Source: FEN-1219 sp035548835 (lineage in GTDB: Bacteria > Pseudomonadota > Gammaproteobacteria > Steroidobacterales > Rariloculaceae). From it: a stretch of DNA of 64,000 nucleotides. Shown here piece after piece: positions 17,517 through 26,267 of this stretch. The DNA is taken from the NCBI GenBank assembly GCA_035548835.1, contig DASZSB010000086.1:1-64000 (forward strand). Reading direction: 5' to 3'. The notes beneath the pieces are model-generated. The model saw only the letters and a program-made list of their open reading frames with translations, was not told the origin of the DNA and did no database searches. A program made the position numbers and the translations under genes. Position 1 is the stretch's first letter. Every line of letters begins with the position of its first letter.

Positions 17517-18575
17517 ATGCAGTACTCGCGCCTCGGTGGCACCGGCCTCATCGTCTCCAGATTCGCGCTCGGCAGCATGACGTTCGGCTCCGATCCCACG
17601 GGGCCGTTCGCGAGCACCTACAAGGTGGACCAGGCGGGCGCCAACGACCTGGTCGCGCGTGCGATCGACGCGGGCGTGAACTACTTCAACTCGGCCGACG
17701 TGTACGCCGGCGGCGATTCCGAGCGCATGCTCGGCAAGGCGATCGGCGCCAGGCGCCAGCAGGTGGTGATCGCAACGAAGGTGGGCAACCGCATGGGGCC
17801 GGGACTCGTGGAGGCCGGACTGTCGCGCCGGCACGTCCTCTCGGCCGCGGATGCGAGCCTGACCCGGCTCGGCACCGACTACATCGACGTGTACCTCGTG
17901 CACAAGGTCGACGCGCTGACGCCGGTCGAGGAGACGCTCGATGCGCTCGAGGCGCTCGTGCGCGCGGGCAAGGTCCGCTACGTCGGCTTCTCGAACTGGC
18001 CGGCATGGATGGCCGCGAAGGCCGTCGGCATCCAGCGCGCACGCGGCTACGAGCAGTTCCGCGGCGCCGAGATGTACTACTCGCTCGTGGGCCGCGACCT
18101 CGAGCACGAGGTGGCGCCGTTCTGTCTCGACGCCGGCATCGGCGTCATGGTGTGGAGCCCGCTCGCGGGCGGCTTCCTGAGCGGCAAGTACACGCGTGCG
18201 AAACCGAAGGGCGAGAGCGGCGACCGGCTCTCGGGCTTCGAGTTCCTGCCGTACGACAAGGAGCGCGGCTACCAGCTCATCGATCTTCTGCATTCCATCG
18301 GAGCGAAGCACGGCGCGACGCCGGCGCAGGTGGCGCTCGCGTGGCTGCTGACGCGGCCCGTCGTCGCGTCGGTGCTCGTGGGCGCGTCGAACCGCCGGCA
18401 GCTCGACGAGAATCTGAAGGCGGCCGACGTGCAGCTCACGGGCGAAGATCTCGCGGCGCTCGACGCGGCCTCGAAGCCCACGGCCATTTACCCGAACTGG
18501 TTCAACGAGCGCGTCGTGGACGGCAAGCAGTACAAGGCGCTCGGGCTGCCGCTCGCGGTTCCGCCGGTGCGCTGA
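17517..18575 (+). CDS. Aldo/keto reductase
   Basis: NADPH-dependent oxidoreductase with a TIM-barrel fold, 352 residues. The catalytic tetrad is visible: Asp and Tyr in NSADVYAGGDSERMLGKA (about residues 59-76), Lys in VVIATKVGN (about 82-90) and His in VYLVHKVD (about 123-130). The C-terminal cofactor segment (VLVGASNRRQLDENLKA) is present. It resembles YajO/Tas-like or general stress AKRs; the true substrate is not predictable. The ribosome site AAAGGGATCTTGAA precedes the ATG. It appears to be transcribed alone, with its own promoter inside the preceding interval. Confidence 0.92.
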   Translation: MQYSRLGGTGLIVSRFALGSMTFGSDPTGPFASTYKVDQAGANDLVARAIDAGVNYFNSADVYAGGDSERMLGKAIGARRQQVVIATKVGNRMGPGLVEAGLSRRHVLSAADASLTRLGTDYIDVYLVHKVDALTPVEETLDALEALVRAGKVRYVGFSNWPAWMAAKAVGIQRARGYEQFRGAEMYYSLVGRDLEHEVAPFCLDAGIGVMVWSPLAGGFLSGKYTRAKPKGESGDRLSGFEFLPYDKERGYQLIDLLHSIGAKHGATPAQVALAWLLTRPVVASVLVGASNRRQLDENLKAADVQLTGEDLAALDAASKPTAIYPNWFNERVVDGKQYKALGLPLAVPPVR

Positions 18576-18630
18576 ACGTCCGCTTTATGGGCCACTCTAA
18601 TACGCCGGGACACCGGCTCGCATACCCCTC

Positions 18631-19485
18631 GTGACAGCACCCTCGACCCGGCTCTTGGAACGACGCACGCTCCGGCGCTGGCCGTTGTTCGTCGCGACCG
18701 TGCTCGCGTTGGCGCTGCTCGGCATCGCAGCCGCGGCACCGCGGCCGTTCCGCGAATACCCCGGCGTCGAGCACGAAGACCTGCCGTTGCCTCCCGGTTA
18801 CAACGTGCCGGCCGAATGGACGTTCGCGCGCCTGATGTATCCGCCGTGGGGCGATCGCTATGGCACGGAGTGGCAGTACGGCCGCAGCAACTGGACCATC
18901 GACTACCCCGTCGCGGATCGGCACGTGGCGGTCATGGTGAAGCGGCTGACGTCCATCGACACGCGCTCCTCCGAGCAGCCCGTGAACCTCGACGACGACG
19001 ACGACGTGTTCTACTGGCCGTGGCTGTACGCGGTCGAAGTCGGCCACTGGGATCTGACGGACGCCCAGGCGGCGAAACTGCGCGAGTACCTCACGCGCGG
19101 CGGTTTCCTGATGGTCGACGATTTCCATGGCAGCCAGGAATGGGCCGTGTTCGTCGAGAGCATGCGACGCGTGTTCCCGGACCGGCCCATTGTCGAGATT
19201 CCGAACGACGACCAGATCTTCCACATGTTCTGGGACCTGGACGACCGCGTGCAGGTGCCGGGCGCCCAGTTCCTGTACAGCCACCGTGTCTACGAGCAGG
19301 ACGGCGTCGTCCCGCACTGGCGCGCGATCTACGACGACAAGGGCCGGATCATGGTGGCCATCTGCCACGACATGGATCTCGGTGATTCGGTCGAGCACTC
19401 CGACAATCCGCTGTATCCCGAGAAGTACTCCGCGCAGGGCATGCGCACGTTCATCAACTACATCCTGTATTCGATGACGCACTGA
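18631..19485 (+). CDS. DUF4159 family membrane-anchored protein
   Basis: GTG-initiated protein of 284 residues. A basic N-terminus and one hydrophobic helix (about 17-36) are followed by the DUF4159 core: FARLMYPPWG, SNWTIDYPVADRH, then LTRGGFLMVDDFHGSQEW and a closing MRTFINYILYSMTH. DUF4159 proteins have a GATase1-like fold and are often found with MoxR/von Willebrand gene sets, but none are present here. The region FSMFWDL-type aromatic motif (FHMFWDLDD) and the run DDDDD near residue 118 are notable. Function not established. Confidence 0.85.
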   Translation: MTAPSTRLLERRTLRRWPLFVATVLALALLGIAAAAPRPFREYPGVEHEDLPLPPGYNVPAEWTFARLMYPPWGDRYGTEWQYGRSNWTIDYPVADRHVAVMVKRLTSIDTRSSEQPVNLDDDDDVFYWPWLYAVEVGHWDLTDAQAAKLREYLTRGGFLMVDDFHGSQEWAVFVESMRRVFPDRPIVEIPNDDQIFHMFWDLDDRVQVPGAQFLYSHRVYEQDGVVPHWRAIYDDKGRIMVAICHDMDLGDSVEHSDNPLYPEKYSAQGMRTFINYILYSMTH

Positions 19486-19504
19486 GCCCGCGCGGCCGCG
19501 GCCC

Positions 19505-20689
19505 TCACGCGGGTTTCTCGCCGACGTAACGCGCGCGCGGCCGGATGATTGCATCGTGCGCGTACTGCTCGATCGCGTGGCCGATCCAGCCGATCGTGCG
19601 GCCGATCGCGAACAGCGTCAGCGCCGCGCCGTCGGGCAGTCCCAGCCCCCTGGCGAGCGCCACGAGCGCGAAGTCGACGTTCGGGGCCTCGCCGAGCACG
19701 CTCGCAGCCGCGTCCGCGACCTGACGGGAGAACGCGCCGCTCTTCGACTTCGGCAGCATCGCGAGCAGCGCCACGGCACGTGGATCGCCGGCCGGATACA
19801 GCGGATGGCCGAGCCCGTCGACGTGCTCGCCGCGGCGCAGTCTGTCCGCTATCGCGGTATGCAGGTCCGGCGCGCGCTTGAGCGACGTGAACAACGCCTC
19901 GATGCGGCCCGTCGTGCCGCCGTGCTTCGTGCCCTCGAGGGCAGCGAGGCCGGCGATCACGACGCCATACGGCGAGCCGCCCGCGGATGCCACGCAGCGC
20001 GCGGTGAACGTCGAGACGTTCAGCTCGTGGTCCGCACAGAGGATCAGCGCCGACCGCAGCAGTGGCGCGGCGGCTGGAACGCGCCAGGCTTGCGCGAGCG
20101 CGGCCTCGAGCGTCGGCTCGTCGGTGCGGCCGCCGCTGGCGACGGCGCTGAGCAGCTTCAGGATCCGCCAGCCGGTCTGGGCGACGGCGCGCGGCCGCAG
20201 GTCGTAGCCGGCCGCATCCTTCGCCGCGGCCAGCGCGAGCGTGGCCTGCGCGCGCGCCACGAACGGCGCGTCGCCGGCGAGCCTCGGCGCCGTCGTTTTC
20301 GACGCCGAGTCGAGCGCCAGTCCGTCCTCGGCGCCGGTCCACAGCAGCGCCGCGACGCCGGCGAGCGACGTCGTGCGCGCGAGCTCGGCCGCATCGCGGC
20401 CGCGGTAGTACATGCGGCCGTCCGCGATCAGCGTGATCGCGGACTCGAGGATCGGCAGTCCCCAGTGCAGCGCGTGCTCGGCGGCTTTGCCCGGATTGCG
20501 GCGCTCGTCGGCGCGTGCGCGCAGGCGCTCGATGTCGTCGCGGGCGTAGCGGCGGTTGCGCGTCTTGCCTGCCGTGGCCTCGGAGCGGATGCGGCCGCGA
20601 CTCACGTACGCGTACAGCGTGGCGCGGCTCACGCCGAGCAGCTTCGTGGCTTCGGCGGCACTGACCCAGGAGTCGTTCGTGGTTTGCAT
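19505..20689 (-). CDS. Citrate synthase-family protein with N-terminal DNA-binding domain
   Basis: A 394-residue fusion. Residues about 9-55 form an excisionase/MerR-like winged HTH (VSAAEATKLLGVSRATLYAYVSRGRIRSE) with a basic tail. Residues about 75-390 are a citrate synthase fold containing GTKHGG, GHPLYPAGDPRA, NVDF and FAIGRTIGWIGHAIEQ. The first His and the third-site Asp of citrate synthase are kept; the second segment has HPLYP instead of the usual HRVYK. It is divergent from a conventional citrate synthase gene. A palindrome lies 2 bases before its own start, so it may be a metabolite-sensing autoregulator, an enzyme, or both. The fusion itself occurs in other bacteria. Confidence 0.88.
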   Translation of the reverse strand: MQTTNDSWVSAAEATKLLGVSRATLYAYVSRGRIRSEATAGKTRNRRYARDDIERLRARADERRNPGKAAEHALHWGLPILESAITLIADGRMYYRGRDAAELARTTSLAGVAALLWTGAEDGLALDSASKTTAPRLAGDAPFVARAQATLALAAAKDAAGYDLRPRAVAQTGWRILKLLSAVASGGRTDEPTLEAALAQAWRVPAAAPLLRSALILCADHELNVSTFTARCVASAGGSPYGVVIAGLAALEGTKHGGTTGRIEALFTSLKRAPDLHTAIADRLRRGEHVDGLGHPLYPAGDPRAVALLAMLPKSKSGAFSRQVADAAASVLGEAPNVDFALVALARGLGLPDGAALTLFAIGRTIGWIGHAIEQYAHDAIIRPRARYVGEKPA

Positions 20690-20690
20690 G

Positions 20691-20713
20691 TTGATTGGTC
20701 AATCAATATTGAC
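20691..20713. promoter_or_regulatory. Overlapping palindromes between the two citrate synthase genes
   Basis: TTGATTG-GT-CAATCAA (20691-20706) is a perfect inverted repeat with 7-base arms. GTCAAT-CAAT-ATTGAC (20698-20713) overlaps it. Both lie in the 55-base divergent gap and are strikingly AT-rich for this genome. The natural candidate binder is the HTH domain of the adjacent citrate synthase fusion, which would then control both genes. Confidence 0.6.
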
Positions 20714-20744
20714 GAAAGACTGACTCAAACATACGGTACTCGCC

Positions 20745-21827
20745 ATGAATGCGCAAACCGAAGTGAATGTTTCGAGTGGTCTCGAGGGCGTCGTCGCGGC
20801 CGCCACGCGGCTCAGCATGGTGGACGGGGAGCGGGGGGATCTCGTGATCGCCGGCATGCGGCTCCCGCAGCTCGCGGCGCGGCCGTTCGAGGACGTCGTG
20901 GCGGCACTGTGGGAAGCCGCGGGCACGCACGGTGCAAAGCGCGTCGCCGCGGCTCCCGTCTCCCCGGCGACGATCGCGCTGCTGCGCGACGCCGCGGCGC
21001 GCCGCGTGGACCCGATGGACGCGCTGCGCATGGCTGTTGGCACGCTGACGGCGGCGGGCGATCTCGACGCCGCGCAGGTGCTGGTCGGTGCCGCACCGAC
21101 GATCGCCGCCGCCTACGCGCGGTTGCTGCGCGGCGCCGAGCCGTTGCCACCGCGGGCCGATCTCGGCCTCGCGGCCAACTACCTGTACATGCTGACGGGC
21201 GCCGAGCCGCACGCCGAGCTCGTGCGCGGGCTCGACACCTACCTCGCGACGGTCTCGGATCACGGCCTGAACGCGTCCACGTTCACCGCGCGCGTGATCG
21301 TGTCCACGGGCTCCGACTTCGTCTCGGCCGCGACGGGCGCCATCGGCGCGCTGAAGGGCCCGCTGCATGGCGGCGCGCCGGGGCCGGCGCTCGACATGGT
21401 GTTCGAGATCGGCGAGGCCGCGCGCGCGGAAGCCGTGCTGCGGCAGAAGATCGAGCGCGGCGAGCGGCTCATGGGTTTCGGCCACCGCGTGTACAAGGTG
21501 CGCGACCCGCGGGCCGACGCGCTCGCGGCCGCGGCCGCGCGCATGTTCGCGCACGCGGGCGACGCGAAGCTGTACGAGCTCGCGCGCTCGGTCGAGGCCG
21601 TGGCCCTGCGGTTGCTCGAAGAGTACAAGCCCGGCCGGCGCCTGCAGACGAACGTCGAGTTCTACACGGCGCTGCTGCTGCACGGGCTCGGGCTCGACAC
21701 CGCGTTCTTCACGCCCACGTTCGCGATCGGCCGCATGGCGGGCTGGACCGCCCATGCGTTCGAGCAGCGCGCGCTCGGCCGGCTGATCCGGCCGCAGAGC
21801 GTGTACGTGGGGCGCATGCCGGCGTAG
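20745..21827 (+). CDS. Citrate/2-methylcitrate synthase
   Basis: Condenses oxaloacetate with acetyl- or propionyl-CoA. The 360 residues contain LNASTFTARVIVSTGSD, the first catalytic His in GPLHGG (about residue 207), the second in GFGHRVYKVRDPRADAL (about 246), and the C-terminal FAIGRMAGWTAHAFEQ. At the third catalytic position the motif is NVEFY, with Glu where GltA has Asp in NVDFY; this variant is seen in some short citrate synthases. The ATG is 55 bases from the divergent HTH fusion. The DMT transporter gene follows after 5 bases. Substrate preference cannot be decided from sequence. Confidence 0.88.
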   Translation: MNAQTEVNVSSGLEGVVAAATRLSMVDGERGDLVIAGMRLPQLAARPFEDVVAALWEAAGTHGAKRVAAAPVSPATIALLRDAAARRVDPMDALRMAVGTLTAAGDLDAAQVLVGAAPTIAAAYARLLRGAEPLPPRADLGLAANYLYMLTGAEPHAELVRGLDTYLATVSDHGLNASTFTARVIVSTGSDFVSAATGAIGALKGPLHGGAPGPALDMVFEIGEAARAEAVLRQKIERGERLMGFGHRVYKVRDPRADALAAAAARMFAHAGDAKLYELARSVEAVALRLLEEYKPGRRLQTNVEFYTALLLHGLGLDTAFFTPTFAIGRMAGWTAHAFEQRALGRLIRPQSVYVGRMPA

Positions 21828-21832
21828 CCAAC

Positions 21833-22717
21833 GTGCTCTGGGTGCTCACGACGCTGATCGCCGCGGTCGCGCAGACGGCGCGCAACGCGATGCAGAGCAG
21901 CCTCACGGCGACGCTCGGCACGCTCGGTGCGACGCAGGTGCGATTCGTCTACGGTCTACCGTTCGCCGTGCTGTTCCTGATCGCGATGACCGCGTTCGCG
22001 CACGCGCACGTGCCGCCGCCCACGGGCAGGTTCCTGGCGTTCGCGGTGCTGGGCGGGCTCGCGCAGATCGCGGGCACGGCGTTCCTGCTCGCCGCGATGC
22101 AGGCGCGCTCGTTCTCGGTCGCGACCGCGCTCAGCAAGACCGAGGCGGTGCAGGTGGCGCTGTTTGGCTTCGCAGTGCTCGGCGACGCGCTGACGGCCTC
22201 GCGCGCGGCCGCGATCGTGATCGCCACGGCCGGCGTGGTGATCATGGCCGTGCGGCCCGATCAGGCGTGGAACCGGAGCCTGAAGCCCGCGCTGCTCGGC
22301 ATCCTGTCGGGGGGCTTCTTCGCGCTCGCGTCCGTGAGCTTTCGGGGCGCCATCATCGCGCTGCCGGACGCGCCCTTCTTCCTGCGCGCGACGACGGCAC
22401 TGGTGTGGTCGCTCGGCATTCAGGTCGCCGTGCTCGGCGTGTGGCTCGCGATCACGAACCGCGAAGCGCTGCTGCGCAGCCTCGCGGTGTGGCGCCAGTC
22501 GCTGACCGCCGGGTTCATGAGCGCGTTCGCATCGCAGCTCTGGTTCCTCGGCTTTTCACTGACCGCGGCCGCGAACGTCCGCACGCTGGCGCTCGTGGAG
22601 GTGGTGCTGGCCCAGGCCGTGTCGCGGCGGCTGTTCGGCCAGACGGCGGCGCCGCGCGAGCTCGCGGGCATGGCGCTCGTCGTGGCCGGGGTCGCCTGGC
22701 TGCTCGTGGCGGCCTGA
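21833..22717 (+). CDS. DMT-superfamily (EamA-like) transporter
   Basis: Inner-membrane drug/metabolite transporter of 294 residues with ten predicted helices in two EamA-like repeats (about 1-140 and 150-294). The GTG at 21833, 5 bases after the citrate synthase stop, is the earliest start free of that gene. The first helix then begins VLWVLTTLIAAVAQTARNAMQ. Key segments are AFLLAAMQARSFSVATALSKTEAVQVA and LVEVVLAQAVSRRLFGQTAAPRELAGMALVVAGV. Spacing makes an operon with the citrate synthase likely, which hints at export or uptake of an organic acid; that is inference only. Confidence 0.85.
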   Translation: MLWVLTTLIAAVAQTARNAMQSSLTATLGTLGATQVRFVYGLPFAVLFLIAMTAFAHAHVPPPTGRFLAFAVLGGLAQIAGTAFLLAAMQARSFSVATALSKTEAVQVALFGFAVLGDALTASRAAAIVIATAGVVIMAVRPDQAWNRSLKPALLGILSGGFFALASVSFRGAIIALPDAPFFLRATTALVWSLGIQVAVLGVWLAITNREALLRSLAVWRQSLTAGFMSAFASQLWFLGFSLTAAANVRTLALVEVVLAQAVSRRLFGQTAAPRELAGMALVVAGVAWLLVAA

Positions 22718-22729
22718 GCCAGTGGCCGG

Positions 22730-23287
22730 CTAATTGCCCGTTCGCACGTAACCCTTCATCTGCAGGTTCAGCATCGACGTCATGGCCCAGAGGTCGATCT
22801 GGATGTCCGGGTTCACGTCGGCGGCCGCGATCTTGCGGCTGTCGAGCGCCTGACCGCAGGCCCGGAACTGCACGCCCGCGGCCTTGAGGTCCCGGATCAG
22901 CGCGACGTTCGGGTTGTCCTTGCCGTGACGGGCCTTGAACGCCGCGTTCGTCATCGTGATGTCGAAGTCGGGGTTGCGCTGGTGGAACATCACGATCAGG
23001 TGCCGCTTCTCGGCCGGTACGCCGTACTTCGCGAGCGTGTTCACGTAGCGGGCGAGCTGCGCAAGCGTGGGATTGACCTCGGCGGTCATGTCCATGGCGC
23101 CACTGCCGATCGAGAAGACCACCTTGTAGTCGATGGTCGGGTCCGGCAGTTCGTGCGCGCCCGGCACGTCGTGCGCGGCGGGGTAGCCCGGCACCGGCAG
23201 CGGAGCCGCGGATTCGGCGGCGAACGCGGACGCGGCTGAGCCCAAGGTCAGGATGGCGATGGCGGCAAGGGCCGTGGACGTCTTCAT
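22730..23287 (-). CDS. Periplasmic DsrE/DsrF-like protein
   Basis: Secreted 185-residue protein: signal peptide to about residue 23 (SAFAAES), a Pro-rich linker, then a DsrE-like alpha/beta domain. VVFSIGSGAMDMTAEVNPTLAQLARYVN is the first beta-alpha unit. IVMFHQRNPDFDITM and a single conserved-type Cys in VQFRACGQALDSR (about residue 146) follow. DsrE-family proteins act in sulfur relay, but exported single-Cys members have no clear role. It is divergent from the fructose bisphosphatase gene, in a 219-base gap with no strong promoter match. Confidence 0.8.
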   Translation of the reverse strand: MKTSTALAAIAILTLGSAASAFAAESAAPLPVPGYPAAHDVPGAHELPDPTIDYKVVFSIGSGAMDMTAEVNPTLAQLARYVNTLAKYGVPAEKRHLIVMFHQRNPDFDITMTNAAFKARHGKDNPNVALIRDLKAAGVQFRACGQALDSRKIAAADVNPDIQIDLWAMTSMLNLQMKGYVRTGN

Positions 23288-23506
23288 GCGTGTTCCCCTC
23301 TCGATTCGGCGTGTTCCGGCCGTTCCCCTTGTGTACGCAGCGGACCCGCTGCGGCTGCGGACGGCGCCGGATGACTATGCCACAAGCCGCCGCTGATAGG
23401 AGCGCCGGCCCGGCGCGGCCACGGGAGCGTGCGCCGCGTCCCGGAGCCGGTGGCGCTCCTGTGGCATGCTTGCGCGTCAGTATCTGGCCCCGACCCGCGA
23501 GTTCCA

Positions 23507-24523
23507 ATGAGCGCCGCCCAAAGAGACACCCACGTTCCGACCCGTCACACCCGTTTCGTCACGCTGCAGGGGCACATCCTCGAGCAGCAGGCCCACTACC
23601 CCGAGGCGTCGGGCACGTTCTCGTGGATCCTGTCGGCGCTGTCGATCTCCGCGAAAATGATCGCCGCGCACGTGCGCCGCGCGCGGCTCGACGACGTGCT
23701 GGGCTCGGTCGGCAGCGAGAACGTCCAGGGCGAGCAGCAGCAGAAGCTCGACGTCATCGCGAACGAGATCCTGCTGCGCACGCTCGGCGGCCGGGATGGC
23801 GTGGCGATCGTGGCCTCGGAGGAGAACGAGGAGCCGGTCATCCTGCGCACAGGACTCGGCGGCGAGCAGAAGTACTGCGTGCTGTTCGATCCCCTCGACG
23901 GCTCTTCGAACCTGGACGTGTGCGGCGGCGTCGGCACGATCTTCAGCATCCTGCGTCAGGATCGCCGTTCGCAGCGCGCCGAGGATTCCTTGCTGCAGCC
24001 GGGCCTCAGGCAGGTGGCCGCGGGCTACGTGCTGTACGGGCCGTCGACGGTGTTCGCGCTGACGATCGGCCGCGGCGTGGATCTGTTTGTGCTCGATCCG
24101 GCGTATGGCGCGTTCATGCGCGTCGAGCAGGGCGTGCGCATCCCGCAGGCCAGCAAGAGCTACTCCCTGAACGAAGGCAATCGCAAGACGTTCCCGGAGG
24201 GCTATCAGCGCTATCTCGACTGGGCGCAGAGCGAGACGTACTCGAGCCGCTACGCCGGCGCGATGGTGGCCGATATCCACCGCATCCTGCTGAAGGGTGG
24301 CGTGTTCATGTATCCGCCGACGAAGAAGGCGCCGAACGGCAAGCTGCGCCTGATGTACGAGGCGAACCCGATGGCGATGCTCGCGGAGCAGGCCGGAGGG
24401 AAGGCGCTTGCGGCACCCGGTCAGCGGATTCTCGAGATCCAGCCGACCGACATCCACCAGCGCACGCCGGTCATCATCGGCAGCCCGGACGAGGTGGAGC
24501 ACGTCGCGCGGCACCTCGCCTGA
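23507..24523 (+). CDS. fbp: Class 1 fructose-1,6-bisphosphatase
   Basis: Gluconeogenic phosphatase converting fructose 1,6-bisphosphate to fructose 6-phosphate in the cytoplasm. The ATG at 23507 gives 338 residues, the family's normal length. Metal-binding motifs are visible: EENEE (about residues 105-109), the FDPLDGSSNLD signature (about 126-136) and late Glu in LMYEANPMAMLAEQAGGKA. An earlier in-frame start at 23429 would add 26 atypical residues. The gene stands alone between DsrE-like and MetE-like genes and converges with the latter. Confidence 0.95.
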   Translation: MSAAQRDTHVPTRHTRFVTLQGHILEQQAHYPEASGTFSWILSALSISAKMIAAHVRRARLDDVLGSVGSENVQGEQQQKLDVIANEILLRTLGGRDGVAIVASEENEEPVILRTGLGGEQKYCVLFDPLDGSSNLDVCGGVGTIFSILRQDRRSQRAEDSLLQPGLRQVAAGYVLYGPSTVFALTIGRGVDLFVLDPAYGAFMRVEQGVRIPQASKSYSLNEGNRKTFPEGYQRYLDWAQSETYSSRYAGAMVADIHRILLKGGVFMYPPTKKAPNGKLRLMYEANPMAMLAEQAGGKALAAPGQRILEIQPTDIHQRTPVIIGSPDEVEHVARHLA

Positions 24524-24545
24524 GCGAGACGCGGCGCGCGCCGTT

Positions 24546-25700
24546 TCAGCGGCGTTTCTTCCAGAGCTTCGCCGAGGCGAGCGCCGCGCCTTCGACGAGC
24601 GCGCCGAGCTTCTTGTACGCGATGCCGGGATCCACGCGCGAGTAGCCGGCGAACGTGCCGAAGCCGCAGTCCGTGCCCGCGATCACGCGCTCGCGGCCGA
24701 CGATGTTCGCGTACTCGACGAGCTGCTGCGCGATCAGCCGCGGATGCTCGACGTAGTTCGACGTGGACATGATGCAGCCCGGGATCAGCACCTTGTCGTC
24801 CGGCAGCTTCGCGTTGCTCCAGACCTCGAGCTCGTGGCGATGGCGCGGGTTCGCGGCCTCGAACAGGATGCCGGCCGGCTTCGCCTTCAGCACGATGTCG
24901 AGCACCTTCTCGAGCGCGATGTCGCAGTCGTGAGGGCCTTCGTAGTTGCCCCAGCAGATGTGCATGCGCATGCGGTCGGCCGGAATGTCGCGGACCGCAT
25001 GGTTCAGCGCTTCGACCTGGTAGGCGGCACGCTTCAGGAATTCGGCCTCGCCGAGCTCCTGGAAGCCGGTGTGCTTCGCCATCGCGAGATCGGGGCAGTC
25101 GAGCTGCAGCACGAAACCGGCCGCGACGATCGTGTCGTACTCGGGCTTCATGGCCGCCGCGATCGCGTCGACGTAGGCCTCGTGCGTCGGGTAGTAGCGG
25201 TTGCCCTGGAACGCCGACACCACGCCCGGCGACGCCGCGTTCATGAACGCCTCGACCGGCGGATGCGCCGCGATTGCGGCCGCGAGGTTGTCGACGTCCG
25301 CCCGCATCGCGTCGCGGTCGACGAGCTCGACCGGACCGACGCAGGCGGCACGCTTGAACGACTGCTTGCCCATCATGCGCGCCATGGCTTCGCGGAATTC
25401 CGGGTACGGCTGCAGATCGAGGTGCGGCGGGCGCGGATAGTGGCCGTCGAAGCCGGACAGCCGGTCCTTGATATACGTGGCGTAGCCGACCTTGCTGGTC
25501 TCGCCGTCGCTGACGATATCGATGCCGACGGCGTTCTGCTTCGCGACGACCTCGGCCACGCCGGTACGCATCGTGGCGGCGAATGCGGCGCGGTCGTAGG
25601 ACTCGCCGTTCTCCTTCCTGTAGAGGAAATCGACGACGGCGGCGCTGCGGGGCAGGCTGCCGACGTGCGTCGTCAGGATCCGGTCGGTCGAAAGCTGCAT
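24546..25700 (-). CDS. Cobalamin-independent methionine synthase-like (MetE C-terminal domain)
   Basis: Stand-alone 384-residue protein of the MetE C-terminal TIM-barrel family, about half the length of full MetE and lacking its N-terminal half. Zinc ligands are kept: His and Cys in MRMHICWGNYEG, Glu in GILFEAANPRH and Cys in VIAGTDCGFGTF. The N-terminus ILTTHVGSLPR is typical of the short 'core MetE' and epoxyalkane-CoM-transferase-like group. It probably transfers a methyl or alkyl group to a thiol; the methyl donor is unknown. ATG at 25700 is preceded by AAGGAGATT. Confidence 0.88.
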   Translation of the reverse strand: MQLSTDRILTTHVGSLPRSAAVVDFLYRKENGESYDRAAFAATMRTGVAEVVAKQNAVGIDIVSDGETSKVGYATYIKDRLSGFDGHYPRPPHLDLQPYPEFREAMARMMGKQSFKRAACVGPVELVDRDAMRADVDNLAAAIAAHPPVEAFMNAASPGVVSAFQGNRYYPTHEAYVDAIAAAMKPEYDTIVAAGFVLQLDCPDLAMAKHTGFQELGEAEFLKRAAYQVEALNHAVRDIPADRMRMHICWGNYEGPHDCDIALEKVLDIVLKAKPAGILFEAANPRHRHELEVWSNAKLPDDKVLIPGCIMSTSNYVEHPRLIAQQLVEYANIVGRERVIAGTDCGFGTFAGYSRVDPGIAYKKLGALVEGAALASAKLWKKRR

Positions 25701-25871
25701 CGGGAATCTCCTTGTCGCGGCGCGTGGCGCCGCCGCCGCGGGGGCGCCATTGTGGCTCAGGGTCATGGCCAATTCGAGCGCCTGCTCGCATTGACGCCTG
25801 TCGGCGGCGCGTGGTCTAGTGGCCGCGGGAAGACCGAACGGTTCGGGGGAACGGTGAAGGGTGTGGGTGGC

Positions 25872-26264
25872 ATGTTGTCGGGGCTCGTGAAGGATTTCTT
25901 CGAACGCTGGCGCGAGGGCCGTCAGCACGCGGGCGGCGCGAGCGACAGCATGCGTTACGAGATCCTGCTCGAGGAACGCGAGCCGCTCGACCGCTGGACG
26001 CTGTGCACCGTGTGCTTGAACGTCGATCGCACGGCCGCCGTCATGCGGCGTCGCTGGCGTTGCTCGGATTGCGGCGTGGACACGAGCAACGACACGCAGC
26101 AGCCGCTGGTCTCGTATCTCGCCAGGACGCCCGCCGAGACCATCGAGAACAACCTGCGCGAGTGGAACAACGTGAAGGGTGCGCGCGCCGCGTACAAGAT
26201 GTTGCGCTCGGCCCGGTACAAGTGCCTGCTGACGCTGCAAAAGCGCGTCCAGCCCGAAAGTTAG
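25872..26264 (+). CDS. Small double-CxxC protein of unknown function
   Basis: A 130-residue protein with two CxxC pairs, CTVC (about residue 43) and CSDC (about 61), forming a likely zinc ribbon. It is preceded by a charged helix (LVKDFFERWREG). The C-terminal half is basic and helical (NNLREWNNVKGARAAYKMLRSARYKCLL). A GTG at 25854 is an alternative start. A weak promoter (TTGACG at 25791, GTCTAG at 25814) lies upstream. The VOC gene begins 3 bases after the stop. I do not recognise a family; nucleic-acid or protein binding is possible. Confidence 0.65.
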   Translation: MLSGLVKDFFERWREGRQHAGGASDSMRYEILLEEREPLDRWTLCTVCLNVDRTAAVMRRRWRCSDCGVDTSNDTQQPLVSYLARTPAETIENNLREWNNVKGARAAYKMLRSARYKCLLTLQKRVQPES

Positions 26265-26267
26265 CGC

